DNA of 64,000 nucleotides from CAVSIS01 sp963814875 (GTDB taxonomy: Bacteria > Acidobacteriota > Thermoanaerobaculia > Thermoanaerobaculales > Sulfomarinibacteraceae), in the NCBI GenBank assembly GCA_963814875.1, contig CAWFFJ010000022.1, positions 372,001 through 436,000 of the forward strand, given 5' to 3'. Made by a program: the position numbers and the translations under genes. The notes beneath the pieces are model-generated. The model saw only the letters and a program-made list of their open reading frames with translations. It did no database searches and was not told where the DNA came from. This document shows positions 34,025-42,334 of this stretch, piece after piece; the stretch's first letter is position 1, and each line of letters starts with the position of its first letter.

Positions 34025-34995
34025 GGCTCCGCGGTCTGCTCATCGCCGTGGCCGGGATCGCCGCGCTGGCTGGTTGCGCTCGCGGACCGTCTTCGCTTCA
34101 AAGGAGCAGGAGCCTGGACGACCTCAAGGAGGCGATCGTCGAGCTCCCAACGCGCTACCCGGCGGTCGCCCGGATCGTCGCGATCGGCGACCTCCACGGC
34201 GACATCGAGGCGACCGACCGCGCGCTTCGCCTGGCGGGCGCAATCGACGCCAACGCCCGCTGGGTGGGCGGCGACCTTGTTGTCGTCCAGGTGGGCGACG
34301 AAATCGACCGCGGCGACCATGACCGGGAGGTCCTCGAGCGTTTCGACCGTCTCGCCGGCGAAGCGCGGGCCGCCGGCGGCGCGGTGCTCGCCTTGCTCGG
34401 CAACCACGAGCTGAGAAACGCGAAAGGACGCTTCCGGGACGTCTCCCCGGCCGGCTTCGCGGAGTTTGCGGACGTGCCCGTGAGCGGACGCCCCGGACCA
34501 CAGCCGGTCCGCCGTGACCGCAGGGGCCGGTGGGAGGCGTTCCGTCCGAGCGGAGAGATGGCCGAGCTGCTGGCGCGCCGCAACGTCGTGGTGGTGATCG
34601 GCGACACCGTGTTCGTGCACGGCGGCGTGTTGCCCGACGTCGCCGCGTACGGGCTCGAGCGCCTCAACGCCGAGACGCGGTGGTGGCTCTCGGGCGAGCT
34701 TGAGGCGTTGCCCCGCATCGTCGATGCGCGAAGCGGCCCGGTGTGGAGCCGGCGCTACTCGGACGACCCTTCGCCGAAGGACTGCGCCACCCTCGCCACG
34801 ACGCTGAGGATGCTCGGCGCATCGCGCATGGTCGTCGGCCACACCGTCCAAAGGGACCACATCGTGCCCGCCTGCGGCGGCGCCGTGTGGCGGATCGACG
34901 TCGGCCTTTCCGCATACTACGGCGGACCGACCGAGGCGCTCGAGATTGCGGGCGGCCAGGCGCGGGTGCTCAGCTCCGTGCCGCTGCCGAGCTGA
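34021..34995 (+). CDS. Lipoprotein metallophosphoesterase (Shewanella-like phosphatase type)
   Basis: This 324-residue calcineurin-like phosphatase has a lipoprotein signal (GLLIAVAGIAALAGC, Cys about 19). Metal-site motifs appear in order: AIGDLHGD, VVQVGDEIDRGDHD, LLGNHELRN, then GGDVFVHGG-like VFVHGGVLPDVA and VVGHTVQRD. The arrangement GDLHGD/GDxxDRG/GNHE/GHT fits the PPP-like Shewanella-type phosphatases. GTG at 34021 overlaps the kinase stop (GTGA), so it is translationally coupled to the two-component system. A periplasmic phosphatase in the same operon suggests an envelope function for the system. Confidence 0.93.
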   Translation: MRLRGLLIAVAGIAALAGCARGPSSLQRSRSLDDLKEAIVELPTRYPAVARIVAIGDLHGDIEATDRALRLAGAIDANARWVGGDLVVVQVGDEIDRGDHDREVLERFDRLAGEARAAGGAVLALLGNHELRNAKGRFRDVSPAGFAEFADVPVSGRPGPQPVRRDRRGRWEAFRPSGEMAELLARRNVVVVIGDTVFVHGGVLPDVAAYGLERLNAETRWWLSGELEALPRIVDARSGPVWSRRYSDDPSPKDCATLATTLRMLGASRMVVGHTVQRDHIVPACGGAVWRIDVGLSAYYGGPTEALEIAGGQARVLSSVPLPS

Positions 34996-35176
34996 GCTCC
35001 GCCTGGCGCGAGGCTGCCCGAGTCCACCACAACACCTCGTCGAGAAAACGGTCGGTGCGGGTTGCAAAGGCCTCGTCGTTCGGCTGTCCATCTATGAGCT
35101 ACACACTCCTAGGGGACTGGCGCCCACGACCAACGCTGCCGACCAGGATCGGAACCCGAAGGGTAGTGCCCGACAT
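34970..35176 (-). pseudogene. NADPH-dependent FMN reductase remnant with its centre deleted
   Basis: The DNA begins ATG at 35176 with GAGGA upstream and reads RVPILVGSVGRGRQSP, the start of an NAD(P)H-dependent FMN reductase, then meets an in-frame TAG at 35099-35101. Past that stop, in the same frame, DEAFATRTDRFLDEVLWWTR follows: the last helix of the same family. The central about 130 residues are gone. Gene order MarR-DoxX-FMN reductase is common elsewhere, so this is the broken last member of that operon. Its end overlaps the metallophosphoesterase 3-prime end on the other strand. Confidence 0.6.
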
Positions 35177-35185
35177 CGGTCCTCC

Positions 35186-35638
35186 TCAGCGCCTCGAGAG
35201 GGCTCGGTCGATCGACCACCGTCCGGCGCCGAGAACCAGCAGCGCAGCGACGATGCCGAGCACCAGGATGTGGTACTCAAAGCCCTCTCCCGCCTGCTGC
35301 CCGGTCCAATTCATGAAGAACCCGTTGTGGGCGTGGACGGTGGCGATGGCGCCGAGCATCTCGACTCCGATGCCAAGCGCCGCGAGTCGGGTCAGGACGC
35401 CGGCGATCAGGGCCAGCGATCCGAAGAACTCGATCATGATGACCAGGAAGACGATCACTGCGGGGAGCCCCATCTGCCCAGTCATGTAGCCCATCGTGGC
35501 CTCAAAGCCGTTGCCTCCGAACCAGCCCAACATCTTTTGGGCCCCGTGAGGAAACATGACGACCCCGAGAGCCAACCGCAGCAGCAGCGGCGCCCAGCCG
35601 TCGTCGGTCGCAAGCAGTCGCTTCCAGAACGTGTTCAT
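35186..35638 (-). CDS. DoxX family membrane protein
   Basis: This 150-residue protein has four predicted helices. Landmarks: WAPLLLRLALGVVMFPHGAQKMLGWFGG, then PAVIVFLVIMIEFFGSLALIAGVLTRLAALGIGVEMLGAI, and AALLVLGAGRWSIDRAL, which are typical of DoxX/DoxD-like proteins. The family is linked to redox stress and quinone or thiosulfate chemistry in some lineages. The start at 35638 has GGAGGT upstream. It is encoded 25 bases after the MarR gene, and 9 bases before the FMN reductase remnant, forming a MarR-controlled redox operon (inference). Confidence 0.93.
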   Translation of the reverse strand: MNTFWKRLLATDDGWAPLLLRLALGVVMFPHGAQKMLGWFGGNGFEATMGYMTGQMGLPAVIVFLVIMIEFFGSLALIAGVLTRLAALGIGVEMLGAIATVHAHNGFFMNWTGQQAGEGFEYHILVLGIVAALLVLGAGRWSIDRALSRR

Positions 35639-35663
35639 GGTGACCTCCAATGGTCGATTCAGT

Positions 35664-36137
35664 TCAGTCGCGTGCCCTCGTCTCGCCGGCGGCATTCAGG
35701 CCGAGCTTGCGGCACAGGCGCGCGAGCTCGACCTGTTCGTCGGGGGTCAGCACCGAAAGGTCGGCGACGATAGCGGCGACATGGCCGGGGAAGATCCCTT
35801 CGATCAGTCGTCGTCCGGCGTCGGTCAGCACCACCGTGACCATTCGACGGTCGGTGCCCGCGCCGCGCCGCCGTTCGACGAGACCATCGCGCTCCAGGTT
35901 GTCGATCACTGTCGTCAGGTTGCCCGTGCTCCTCAGGAGCTTGACAGCCAGGTCCGTCTGGCACATCGGTCCGCGGTGCAGGAGCGCTTCGAGGACACCG
36001 AACTGGCTCTCCGTCAGCTTCGCGAGGCGGGTCCTGGCGTTGGCTCGCGCGCCCACCGTGTTGGCAGCGCGACGCAGCTTGATGAAGGCGTCGAGTGCTC
36101 GACGTTCCGCGATCGTGCCCAAGTAGTACGTGCCCAT
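35664..36137 (-). CDS. MarR family transcriptional regulator
   Basis: This 157-residue winged-helix regulator has recognisable core: RLAKLTESQFGVLEALLHRGPMCQTDLAVKLLRSTGNLTTVIDNLERDGLVERRRGAGTDRRM. This includes the DxR wing motif (GTDRRMVTVVLTDAG). The C-terminal helix forms the dimer interface. GGGAGGCGGG precedes the ATG. It is first gene of the MarR-DoxX-(FMN reductase) operon and probably represses it; MarR proteins of this type often sense quinones or electrophiles (family knowledge). It is divergent from the large membrane protein gene. Confidence 0.95.
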   Translation of the reverse strand: MGTYYLGTIAERRALDAFIKLRRAANTVGARANARTRLAKLTESQFGVLEALLHRGPMCQTDLAVKLLRSTGNLTTVIDNLERDGLVERRRGAGTDRRMVTVVLTDAGRRLIEGIFPGHVAAIVADLSVLTPDEQVELARLCRKLGLNAAGETRARD

Positions 36138-36324
36138 CCCGCCTCCCGGCCTGTGGAACGAGGGTCAGCGCGAGAATATTTCGAACTCGAATCAATCGAC
36201 GTCGTATCGAGCTGCCGACCTCCATGACCTACTCCGGCACCCCCCCACGGGCTACCATGGCGTGCAGGACGCGGGCAACCGCCGCGCCCACGCCCGCTCG
36301 TCACGTGCGAAAGGACTGCGACAC

Positions 36325-38184
36325 ATGGGTGCAGGCCGTCTGGCGACGATGCTCGCCGCAGGGGTCCTTGCCGGGCTGTTCTGGTTCAGCGCGATGGTCG
36401 TTGGCGGATGGCTGGGACACAGGCTGACGCAGCGCGGGCTCTCCGGACCGGGAGCCGCCGCGCTGGGGTTGGCGGCCTATGCCCTCGCCGGCGCTGCCCT
36501 CGGGCTCCTCGGCGCACTCTGGTGGCCGCTGCTGGCAACACTCGCCCTGCTCCCCGCCCTGGTCGGGGCGCCGCGCTGGGCCCGTCCGGAACGGATCCGT
36601 GACGCGGCCGCACCGTGGCTCTCCGCCGTGCGGGCCGAGCCGGTCGCACTCGTCTCTTTCGCGGTCGCCGCGGCGGGGTACGCCGCGCTCGCCACCCTGC
36701 CGTTGTTCCACCACGACATGGTGGTCAATTATCTGGCCGTCCCGAAGGCCTTCCTGCTCGCCGGAAGCTCAACGCCGCTACCGTCGAACGTCTTCTCGAG
36801 CACGTCCTTCGCCCTGCACGCGCTGCTCGCGTTCCCCGTCGCCCTCAACGCGCTGCTGCCGGACGGACCTTTCGCGTTTGGATGGGGCACCGTCTACGGC
36901 GCCTTCCACCTGATCACTGTCCTGGCGTCGGTGTGGGCGCTCGGCGGGGTCCTCGCCCATGCGCTGCCCGACCCCACCGGGGCGAAGCGCGGCGCGGTCC
37001 TCGGGGCCGTGCTGTGGCTCGCGATGCCTCAGACGGCGCTGCTCGAGGCGCTCAAGCTGGTCGAGATGGTGACCACCTTCGTCGCGCTCGCCCTGGTCGT
37101 CGAGATCGTCGAACACCAGGACCGCTCGGTCAGGAGCGGAATGGCGGCGGGCCTGATCGCGGGCCTGCTGGTCGCCGCCAAGGCCCAGCTCGGCGCCTTC
37201 GCCGCGGTGGCCGGCGTCGTCCTCCTGGTGCGGCGGAGGTCGCTGCGGCCCGCGCTCGGGTTCGGCGCCGGCGCGCTGCTGATGCTCGTCCCGCAGCTCG
37301 TGCGCAACGGGATCGCCTACGGTGCACCGCTGTTCCCGTACGTTGGCGGACACGGCGAGCCGCTCGCCGCGGCCCGGGACTGGATGTCGATCAACGCCGT
37401 CGCGCTCCCGAGTGGACTTCTCGACCTCGTCCATCGCATCGGTTCGCTGCTCGCGCTGCAACCGGAGACCGGGATTTGCATCGCCCTGCTCCCGCTCGCG
37501 TTCCTCGGAAGGGTGCGCGCGCCCTGGCTGTACGCACTCGCCGTGCTGCCGCTGGTCGCCCTTTCGGCAGCCTCCGGCGCCGCCTACCACGTGCTCCGCT
37601 GGGGACAGTCCTCGCTGGTGCTGCTGTTCGGCGCCGCAGGCGTGGGCCTGGTCGCGCTGCTCGCCCGTCGTCCGCTGCTCCGGCTCCCGGCGGCCGCTGT
37701 CCTGGCGGCGGCGATGCTCCTCGCGGGACGCTTCACCTGCTCCACTCTCGGCGGCTGCTCCCAGCTGCTGCTGGCCCCCGAGAAGGTCGTGGCCAGCCAC
37801 ATCCCCTCGCTTCCAGCTCGGGAGCTGCTGATCCGGGACCGGAACGCCAGGGTGCTCTACCTCGGGGAGCTCGACGGCTACTACGGGCTCGAGAACGGCA
37901 CCCTGCCATCGCCGCACGATGCGGGCCCGCTGCTCGCCTCGCTGGTCGCGCCGGACCCGGACGCCACGCTGCGGCGTCTGGTCGCCGCCGGGGTCGACGT
38001 CCTCGCCGTCGACCGGGCGTTCGACGACATCCTCGGTCCACGAGCGCCTTGGGCGGCGCTCACCGCGGACCAGCGGGCGGTGCTCGGACGATTGCTGCGC
38101 ACGCTCGAACCGATCGACGTCCCACCGCCCGTTCGGGCGTTCCGGGTTAGCGCGCCGGACACGACGGCGGATCCCGGGCACTGA
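36325..38184 (+). CDS. Polytopic membrane protein, GT39-like
   Basis: This 619-residue protein has about twelve hydrophobic helices followed by a soluble C-terminal domain (about 500-619). After the first helices the segment FHHDMVVNYLAVPKAFLLAGSS resembles the DD/DE-containing loop and Tyr-His segment of PMT/ArnT-type (GT39-like) glycosyltransferases, with the conserved Asp after HH. This family uses polyprenyl-phosphate sugars to modify proteins or lipids on the outer face of the membrane. The C-terminal part (EKVVASHIPSLPARELLI and onward) looks like a periplasmic domain. The start is ATG 36325 because the preceding residues are not protein-like. Substrate is unknown. Confidence 0.7.
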   Translation: MGAGRLATMLAAGVLAGLFWFSAMVVGGWLGHRLTQRGLSGPGAAALGLAAYALAGAALGLLGALWWPLLATLALLPALVGAPRWARPERIRDAAAPWLSAVRAEPVALVSFAVAAAGYAALATLPLFHHDMVVNYLAVPKAFLLAGSSTPLPSNVFSSTSFALHALLAFPVALNALLPDGPFAFGWGTVYGAFHLITVLASVWALGGVLAHALPDPTGAKRGAVLGAVLWLAMPQTALLEALKLVEMVTTFVALALVVEIVEHQDRSVRSGMAAGLIAGLLVAAKAQLGAFAAVAGVVLLVRRRSLRPALGFGAGALLMLVPQLVRNGIAYGAPLFPYVGGHGEPLAAARDWMSINAVALPSGLLDLVHRIGSLLALQPETGICIALLPLAFLGRVRAPWLYALAVLPLVALSAASGAAYHVLRWGQSSLVLLFGAAGVGLVALLARRPLLRLPAAAVLAAAMLLAGRFTCSTLGGCSQLLLAPEKVVASHIPSLPARELLIRDRNARVLYLGELDGYYGLENGTLPSPHDAGPLLASLVAPDPDATLRRLVAAGVDVLAVDRAFDDILGPRAPWAALTADQRAVLGRLLRTLEPIDVPPPVRAFRVSAPDTTADPGH

Positions 38185-38296
38185 CCGAGACCAGTCGCAG
38201 CCTCACATGCTCGCTGAGATCGGACCGCTGTCTCTGTCGGGTATACTCTTCCATCGGTCACAACGAGCCAGGACACACGCGAAGAAGGAGGACCGG

Positions 38297-38731
38297 ATGT
38301 CCATGATGAAAGAGTTCCGGGAGTTCGCGGTCAAGGGAAACGTGCTCGACATGGCGGTCGGCATCATCATCGGCGGCGCCTTCGGAACCATCGTCAAGAG
38401 CCTGGTCAACGACGTCGCCATGCCGCCCATCGGCATGCTGCTCGGCGGCGTCGACTTCTCGGACTTCTTCGCGGTCCTCAAGCAGGGCGCCACTGCCGGG
38501 CCCTATGCCACTCTCGCCGCGGCCCAAAAGGCGGGTGCGGTCACCATCAACTGGGGCCTGTTCATCAACTCGGTGATCAGCTTCCTGATCGTGGCGTGGG
38601 CGGTGTTCCTGCTCGTGAAGTCGTTCAACTCCCTCAAACGTAAGGAAGAGGCCGCCCCCGCTGCGCCGCCAGCCCCGCCGCGCCAGGAGGTCCTGCTCGA
38701 GGAGATCCGCGACCTGCTCAAGAAGAGCTGA
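38297..38731 (+). CDS. mscL: Large-conductance mechanosensitive channel MscL
   Basis: This 144-residue pentameric channel opens under membrane tension to release osmolytes. The N-terminal amphipathic helix MKEFREFAVKGNVLDMAVG leads into helix 1 (GIIIGGAFGTIVKSLVNDVAMPPIG). A periplasmic loop follows and then helix 2 (NWGLFINSVISFLIVAWAVFLLVKSFN) and a cytoplasmic helix ending LEEIRDLLKKS. All family-defining positions are present and length is typical (about 130-150). GAAGGAGG lies five bases before the ATG; a TATACT -10 box is at 38242-38247. Confidence 0.97.
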   Translation: MSMMKEFREFAVKGNVLDMAVGIIIGGAFGTIVKSLVNDVAMPPIGMLLGGVDFSDFFAVLKQGATAGPYATLAAAQKAGAVTINWGLFINSVISFLIVAWAVFLLVKSFNSLKRKEEAAPAAPPAPPRQEVLLEEIRDLLKKS

Positions 38732-38747
38732 GGGCAGGACTACACAG

Positions 38748-39148
38748 CGCGGGCTTTGCCCGCAACCCAAGAGCGCTCCAGGGGCAGGCCTGAGAGCCGG
38801 TGCTACCGGCTGTGAGCCACAGGCATCGGTCGTTCGAATCCGGGGGACGGGCGGCGGGCAGCCGGCGGCGGGGGTCGGGTTCTGCATTCCGGCCGGCGAC
38901 GCCTTCGTGTCCCGATCCCGGCTTCCCGCGCCCTGCCGCCCGCAGCCTGATCCCGGACCCGAACGCTGGGGCGGGAGCAGCTGGGCCGACTGGCAGTCGG
39001 TGGTCGGCGGAATCCGGGTTCGGGCGGCGGGCAGCAGGCGGCCGGAACGGGAGCGGGCGCCCGACCGCCACGGCCGTGTCCCCCGATCCCGACTCCCCGC
39101 GCCCTGCCGCCCGCAGCCTGATCCTGGTCCCGAGCGCTAGGGAGCGGA
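38748..39148 (+). repeat. Inverted repeat pair R4, left copy
   Basis: About 400 bp that recur inverted at 42651-43050 with roughly 88-90 percent identity. The segment contains an internal direct repeat of 171 bp (starting 38912 and 39083) and the blocks GCGGCGGGCAGCAGGCGGC and CAGCTGGGCCGACT. A third degenerate unit continues to about 39230. It begins 17 bases after the mscL stop codon and fills the 668-nt gap 38732-39399, in which no gene is seen. Confidence 0.85.
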
Positions 39149-39359
39149 GCAGCTGGGCCGACTTGCAAGGGGTCTGGGGTCGAATCCGGGGGGTCGGGCA
39201 GCGGGCGGCAGGCGGCGGGGAGCTGGCAGCAGGTAGCAGGGTCGGGATCGAGGTCGCGCGGGTGGCCGGGCTGTCTGAACGGAGAGTGTGCTTTACAGAA
39301 TGTCGCCAAACCGGAGGGACTTGTGACCCGGGAGTAGTACAGAGGGTTTCGATCGGACC

Positions 39360-39393
39360 TCTGTGCTCCTCTGTGTGTCTGTGCCTCTGTGGT
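39360..39393 (-). repeat. CACAGAG-type dispersed repeat, copy 2
   Basis: The reverse complement reads ACCACAGAGGCACAGACACA. It is next to the 3-prime end of parA and about 140 bases beyond the R4 left copy. Similar copies lie at 30841-30870 and 42277-42314. Confidence 0.6.
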
Positions 39394-39399
39394 ATTCCG

Positions 39400-40173
39400 C
39401 TACTTCCTGCTGCCGTCAAGGGTGTCGAACAGAGCGACGTACTCGCCGGTGAGCTTGTGGCTCGGCACCAGGTGCACCAGGGGCTTCGAGGCCTCGTGCG
39501 ACTCGCGGACCTTGACCGAGCTCGAGAGGTAGGGCTCCAGGACCGGAAGGCCCTCCTGCTTCAGCTCCTCCACCACGCGCCGGGGAAGGCGGGCACGGGA
39601 CTGGAACTGGTTGACCACCACGCCCGCGACCACGAGCTTGGTGTTGTGGTCCGCCTGGACCTCACGCACACTGTCCAGCAGGCCGTACAGTGCACGTCGC
39701 GAGAAGTCGTCGCAGTCGAACGGAATCAGGCAGCGCTCGGCGGCGATCAATGCCGACAGGGTGAAGAAGTTGAGCGCGGGCGGCGTGTCCATCCACACCG
39801 AGTCGAAGCCCTTGAGGTCGTTGAGGGCGTCGCGCAGCTTGTACATCTTGTAGCGCTGCTCGAGCTTGGACTGCAGGCCCTCCAGTTCGGCCGAGGCCGG
39901 CAACACCCACAGCCCGTCGAAGCGGGTCGGATGCAGGTACTCGCGGGGCCCGTCCTTGAACAGCTTGAAGCCCAGGGTCTGCTCGAAGAAGTCGGCCGCG
40001 TTCGGCCTCGCCGAAGCGGCCTCGGAGCCGAGCAGGTAGTGGCTTGCGTTCGCCTGCGGATCGAGGTCGACCACCAGCGTCTTGGCCCCGCGCTGGGCGG
40101 CAATCGCCGCCAAGTTGCACACGATCGTCGATTTGCCGACGCCGCCCTTCTGGTTGAAGACCACCCAGCGCAT
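39400..40173 (-). CDS. ParA family partition ATPase
   Basis: This 257-residue protein has the deviant Walker A KGGVGKST at residues 9-16, Walker A-prime-like VVDLDPQANAS near 35-45, and a Walker B-like DSVWMDTPPALNFF near 115. Such ATPases dimerise on ATP and bind DNA to position chromosomes, plasmids or protein clusters. No ParB or parS site is seen, so this is an orphan ParA. It has a near-consensus sigma-70 promoter (see 40232-40260). It lies inside the interval bounded by the inverted repeat pair R4. It might act on a cluster or cargo rather than on DNA. Confidence 0.92.
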   Translation of the reverse strand: MRWVVFNQKGGVGKSTIVCNLAAIAAQRGAKTLVVDLDPQANASHYLLGSEAASARPNAADFFEQTLGFKLFKDGPREYLHPTRFDGLWVLPASAELEGLQSKLEQRYKMYKLRDALNDLKGFDSVWMDTPPALNFFTLSALIAAERCLIPFDCDDFSRRALYGLLDSVREVQADHNTKLVVAGVVVNQFQSRARLPRRVVEELKQEGLPVLEPYLSSSVKVRESHEASKPLVHLVPSHKLTGEYVALFDTLDGSRK

Positions 40174-40231
40174 GGCGCCTCCCTGGTGGACCCGCCCTCT
40201 CGATCATGCGGCAGCAGGTCCGATGTCACAC

Positions 40232-40260
40232 ACTATAGACGTTTTGCCGCAGTGCGTCAA
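40232..40260 (-). promoter_or_regulatory. Near-consensus sigma-70 promoter for parA
   Basis: On the minus strand TTGACG (40260-40255) and TATAGT (40237-40232) are separated by exactly 17 bases. The start codon is 59 bases downstream of the -10. This is the cleanest housekeeping promoter I see in the window. Confidence 0.8.
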
Positions 40261-40413
40261 GATTGAGTGCCGACTGGCCCTTTTCACGCCGCTGTGCGGC
40301 GGCGGATAATGGTCGAGATGGCCGTTCTCGAATGATTTTCCCGATCGCGATCCAAACCCTGCACGTCGCGGGATCCCTCCCGAACGCTGCTCTGCGCCGC
40401 GGGTCGCTGCCTG

Positions 40414-41062
40414 ATGGCGCGTCCATCCCGACCGCCGCGGGTCGAGTCGGGCCGGCGTCGGCCGATCGCCTACCCTTCGGCCGCGGGCAAGGCGGTGTTG
40501 GCCACTGCAGCGATTGTGGTCCTGGTCATCGTCAGCGGCCGGCTCAACCGCCAACCGGCGGCTCCGCCGCTGGCGCCGGCCGCCCCGAGCGCCACACCGA
40601 CTCGGCCGGGTGCCTCCGTCCCGACTGCCACAGCGACCCCGTCGGTGACAGCTCCCCGCGCAGGAGGAGATGATGTCGCCCTGGAGCGAGCCCGCTCCCT
40701 CCCTCACACCGACCTACCCGCCGGTGCCGACACCGGTTGCAGTCGCGACCCGCACCCCGCGGCCGACGCCCTCCCTCGCCGACTGCGTTACCTTCGCCTG
40801 GTCGACCCTGCAAACCTACGATCCGCCTTCGGCACACGTCAACGTGACCATTCAGGCCCAAAACCACTGCGGACGGGAGCTCGGACCGCTCGAACTCTGG
40901 TTCGAGGTCCGCGGGTATCGTGATGGGAACCTCGTCCAGGTCGCACGCGGACACCCGTTCGACCCGATCGGGACAGTCTTTCCGGCCGAGCTGACCATCG
41001 GCCTGCCGGGTTCCGAGACCTGGTACGACCGGATCACGGTCGAGATCCTCGAACCCCGCTGA
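40414..41062 (+). pseudogene. Membrane-anchored Pro/Thr-rich protein with C-terminal beta domain, frameshifted
   Basis: Frame one (40414 to about 40690) gives a basic N terminus, one membrane helix (GKAVLATAAIVVLVIVSG) and a Pro/Ala/Thr-rich linker. Frame two (40670-41062) carries on with EPAPSLTPTYPPVPTPVAV and a domain beginning LADCVTFAWSTLQTYDPPSAHVNVTI that looks like an FxLYD-like beta sandwich (two cysteines, CVTF and NHCGRE). A single extra base near 40690 would join them into one anchored periplasmic protein. A possible restart exists at 40670, where AGGAGG precedes ATGATG. I do not know its function. It lies between parA and the thioesterase inside the R4 interval. Confidence 0.55.
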
Positions 41063-41078
41063 ACCCCAGGAGGCGCTC

Positions 41079-41576
41079 TTGGAGACCGACGCGCGCACCA
41101 TGGACCCCAGCATCCTCACCCGGATCCTCGAGGAGTTCATCCCGTTCAACCGCTTCCTCGGCGTGCGCTCGCTCGAGCTCGGCGACGGCCTCGCCCAGCT
41201 CGAGCTGCCGTTCCGGCCCGAGCTGGTCGGCAACCCACTACGCCAAGCGCTGCACGGGGGGGTGATCTCGATGCTGCTCGACTCGACAGGCGGCGCCGCG
41301 GTGTGGACCCAGATCCGTCGCGACGACCTCCCGTCCACCATCGACCTGCGCATCGACTACCTCCGGCCCGCTCGAGCGGAGGCGCTCATCGGTCAGGGCC
41401 GGGTGGTCCGGCTCGGCAACCGGGTCGGCGTCGTCGAGCTGCGCGCCTACCACCCCGGCGACGAGGTCCGACCGGTCGCTGCCGGGATGGGCGTGTACTC
41501 GATCCGCCGCGCGACCGGCAAGGACGACGCGGTTCCATGGCGGCGCGTGCTCTTTGAGCTCGAAACGTCGACGTGA
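41079..41576 (+). CDS. PaaI family hotdog thioesterase
   Basis: This 165-residue hotdog-fold acyl-CoA thioesterase of the PaaI/ComA group carries the core signature NPLRQALHGGVISMLLDSTGGAAVWTQ, with catalytic residues near HGG and D in LDSTGG. It continues with PSTIDLRIDYLRPARAEALIG, typical of PaaI. The TTG start at 41079 is preferred because CCAGGAGG lies five bases upstream; ATG 41100 is the alternative. The substrate is probably an aryl- or fatty-acyl-CoA (family inference). It lies 16 bases after the anchored protein and 33 bases before the hemolysin III-like gene, on the same strand. Confidence 0.93.
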   Translation: METDARTMDPSILTRILEEFIPFNRFLGVRSLELGDGLAQLELPFRPELVGNPLRQALHGGVISMLLDSTGGAAVWTQIRRDDLPSTIDLRIDYLRPARAEALIGQGRVVRLGNRVGVVELRAYHPGDEVRPVAAGMGVYSIRRATGKDDAVPWRRVLFELETST

Positions 41577-41597
41577 CATCCACCTGCCGCCACGCGG

Positions 41598-41603
41598 TAG
41601 ACT
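41598..41603 (+). promoter_or_regulatory. Probable -10 box (TAGACT) giving a leaderless mRNA
   Basis: TAGACT ends six bases before the ATG at 41610. No Shine-Dalgarno sequence precedes that ATG. It mirrors the arrangement before the Nif3-like gene at 5820-5831. Confidence 0.45.
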
Positions 41604-41609
41604 CAGAGA

Positions 41610-42266
41610 ATGCAGCGCGTAGACGTCGGCCGTCCGACCCTCGGCGAGGAGATCGCCAACAGCATCACTCACGGCATCGGTGCGGTGTTCGGCGTGACCG
41701 CACTCACGATCATGGTCGCGGTCGCCGCGACCTCCGGGGACGTCTGGGGCGTCGTCGGCGCCAGCATCTTCGGCGCCACCCTGGTGCTCCTGTACACAGC
41801 CTCGACCCTCTACCACGCCATCACTGCACCTCGCGCCAAGAACGTGCTGCGCATCCTCGATCACTCGGCGATCTTCCTACTGATCGCGGGGACCTACACG
41901 CCGATCACCCTGGTCAGCTTGCGCGGACCGTGGGGCTGGTCGCTGTTCGGAGCGGTCTGGGGCCTCGCCCTCGCGGGCGTCCTGATCGAGGCGACGCCGC
42001 TGCGCCGCCTGCCCGCAATCTCACTCGTGCTCTACCTCACCATGGGCTGGGCGATAGTGGTCGCCGCCCGTCCGATCGCCGCGGCGATGGCGTCGGGCGG
42101 CCTCACCCTACTGATCGTGGGCGGTCTCTCCTACACCCTCGGCCTGACCTTCTACGGTTGGAGACGGCTGCCCTACTCGCACGCGATCTGGCACCTGTTC
42201 GTGCTCGCCGGCAGCACCTGCCACGTCCTCGCCGTGGTGCTCTACGTCCTCCCGGTCCCGCGATAG
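41610..42266 (+). CDS. Hemolysin III family membrane protein (COG1272)
   Basis: This 218-residue protein has seven predicted helices and belongs to the hemolysin III/PAQR-like family. Landmarks: EEIANSITHGIGAVFGVTALTIMV (with the conserved SITHG), VLLYTASTLYHAITAPRAKNVLRILDHSAIFLLIAGTYTPI, and SHAIWHLFVLAGSTCHVLAVV. The conserved His and Asp residues could form a zinc site as in PAQR-type hydrolases (family inference). The name reflects history; most members are not toxins. Translation may be leaderless (see TAGACT box). It lies within the R4-bounded segment. Confidence 0.93.
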   Translation: MQRVDVGRPTLGEEIANSITHGIGAVFGVTALTIMVAVAATSGDVWGVVGASIFGATLVLLYTASTLYHAITAPRAKNVLRILDHSAIFLLIAGTYTPITLVSLRGPWGWSLFGAVWGLALAGVLIEATPLRRLPAISLVLYLTMGWAIVVAARPIAAAMASGGLTLLIVGGLSYTLGLTFYGWRRLPYSHAIWHLFVLAGSTCHVLAVVLYVLPVPR

Positions 42267-42276
42267 AACGGTTCTT

Positions 42277-42314
42277 ACCACAGAGGCAAAGAGGCACAGA
42301 GACGCGCAGAGAGG
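42277..42314 (+). repeat. CACAGAG-type dispersed repeat, copy 3
   Basis: ACCACAGAGGCAAAGAGGCACAGAG-type sequence directly after the hemolysin III-like gene. Copies at 30841-30870 and 39360-39393 (inverted). Such runs are common in uncultivated genomes; no function is assigned. Confidence 0.65.
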
Positions 42315-42334
42315 CACCACTTGGGTAGTGGCCC

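Noticed and set aside
38826..38850. GTTCGAATCC, like a tRNA T-loop, inside repeat R4
   Set aside because: No acceptor stem, D-arm or anticodon arm can be placed around it, and the homologous position in the right R4 copy (GCCCGAATCC) lacks the invariant bases.
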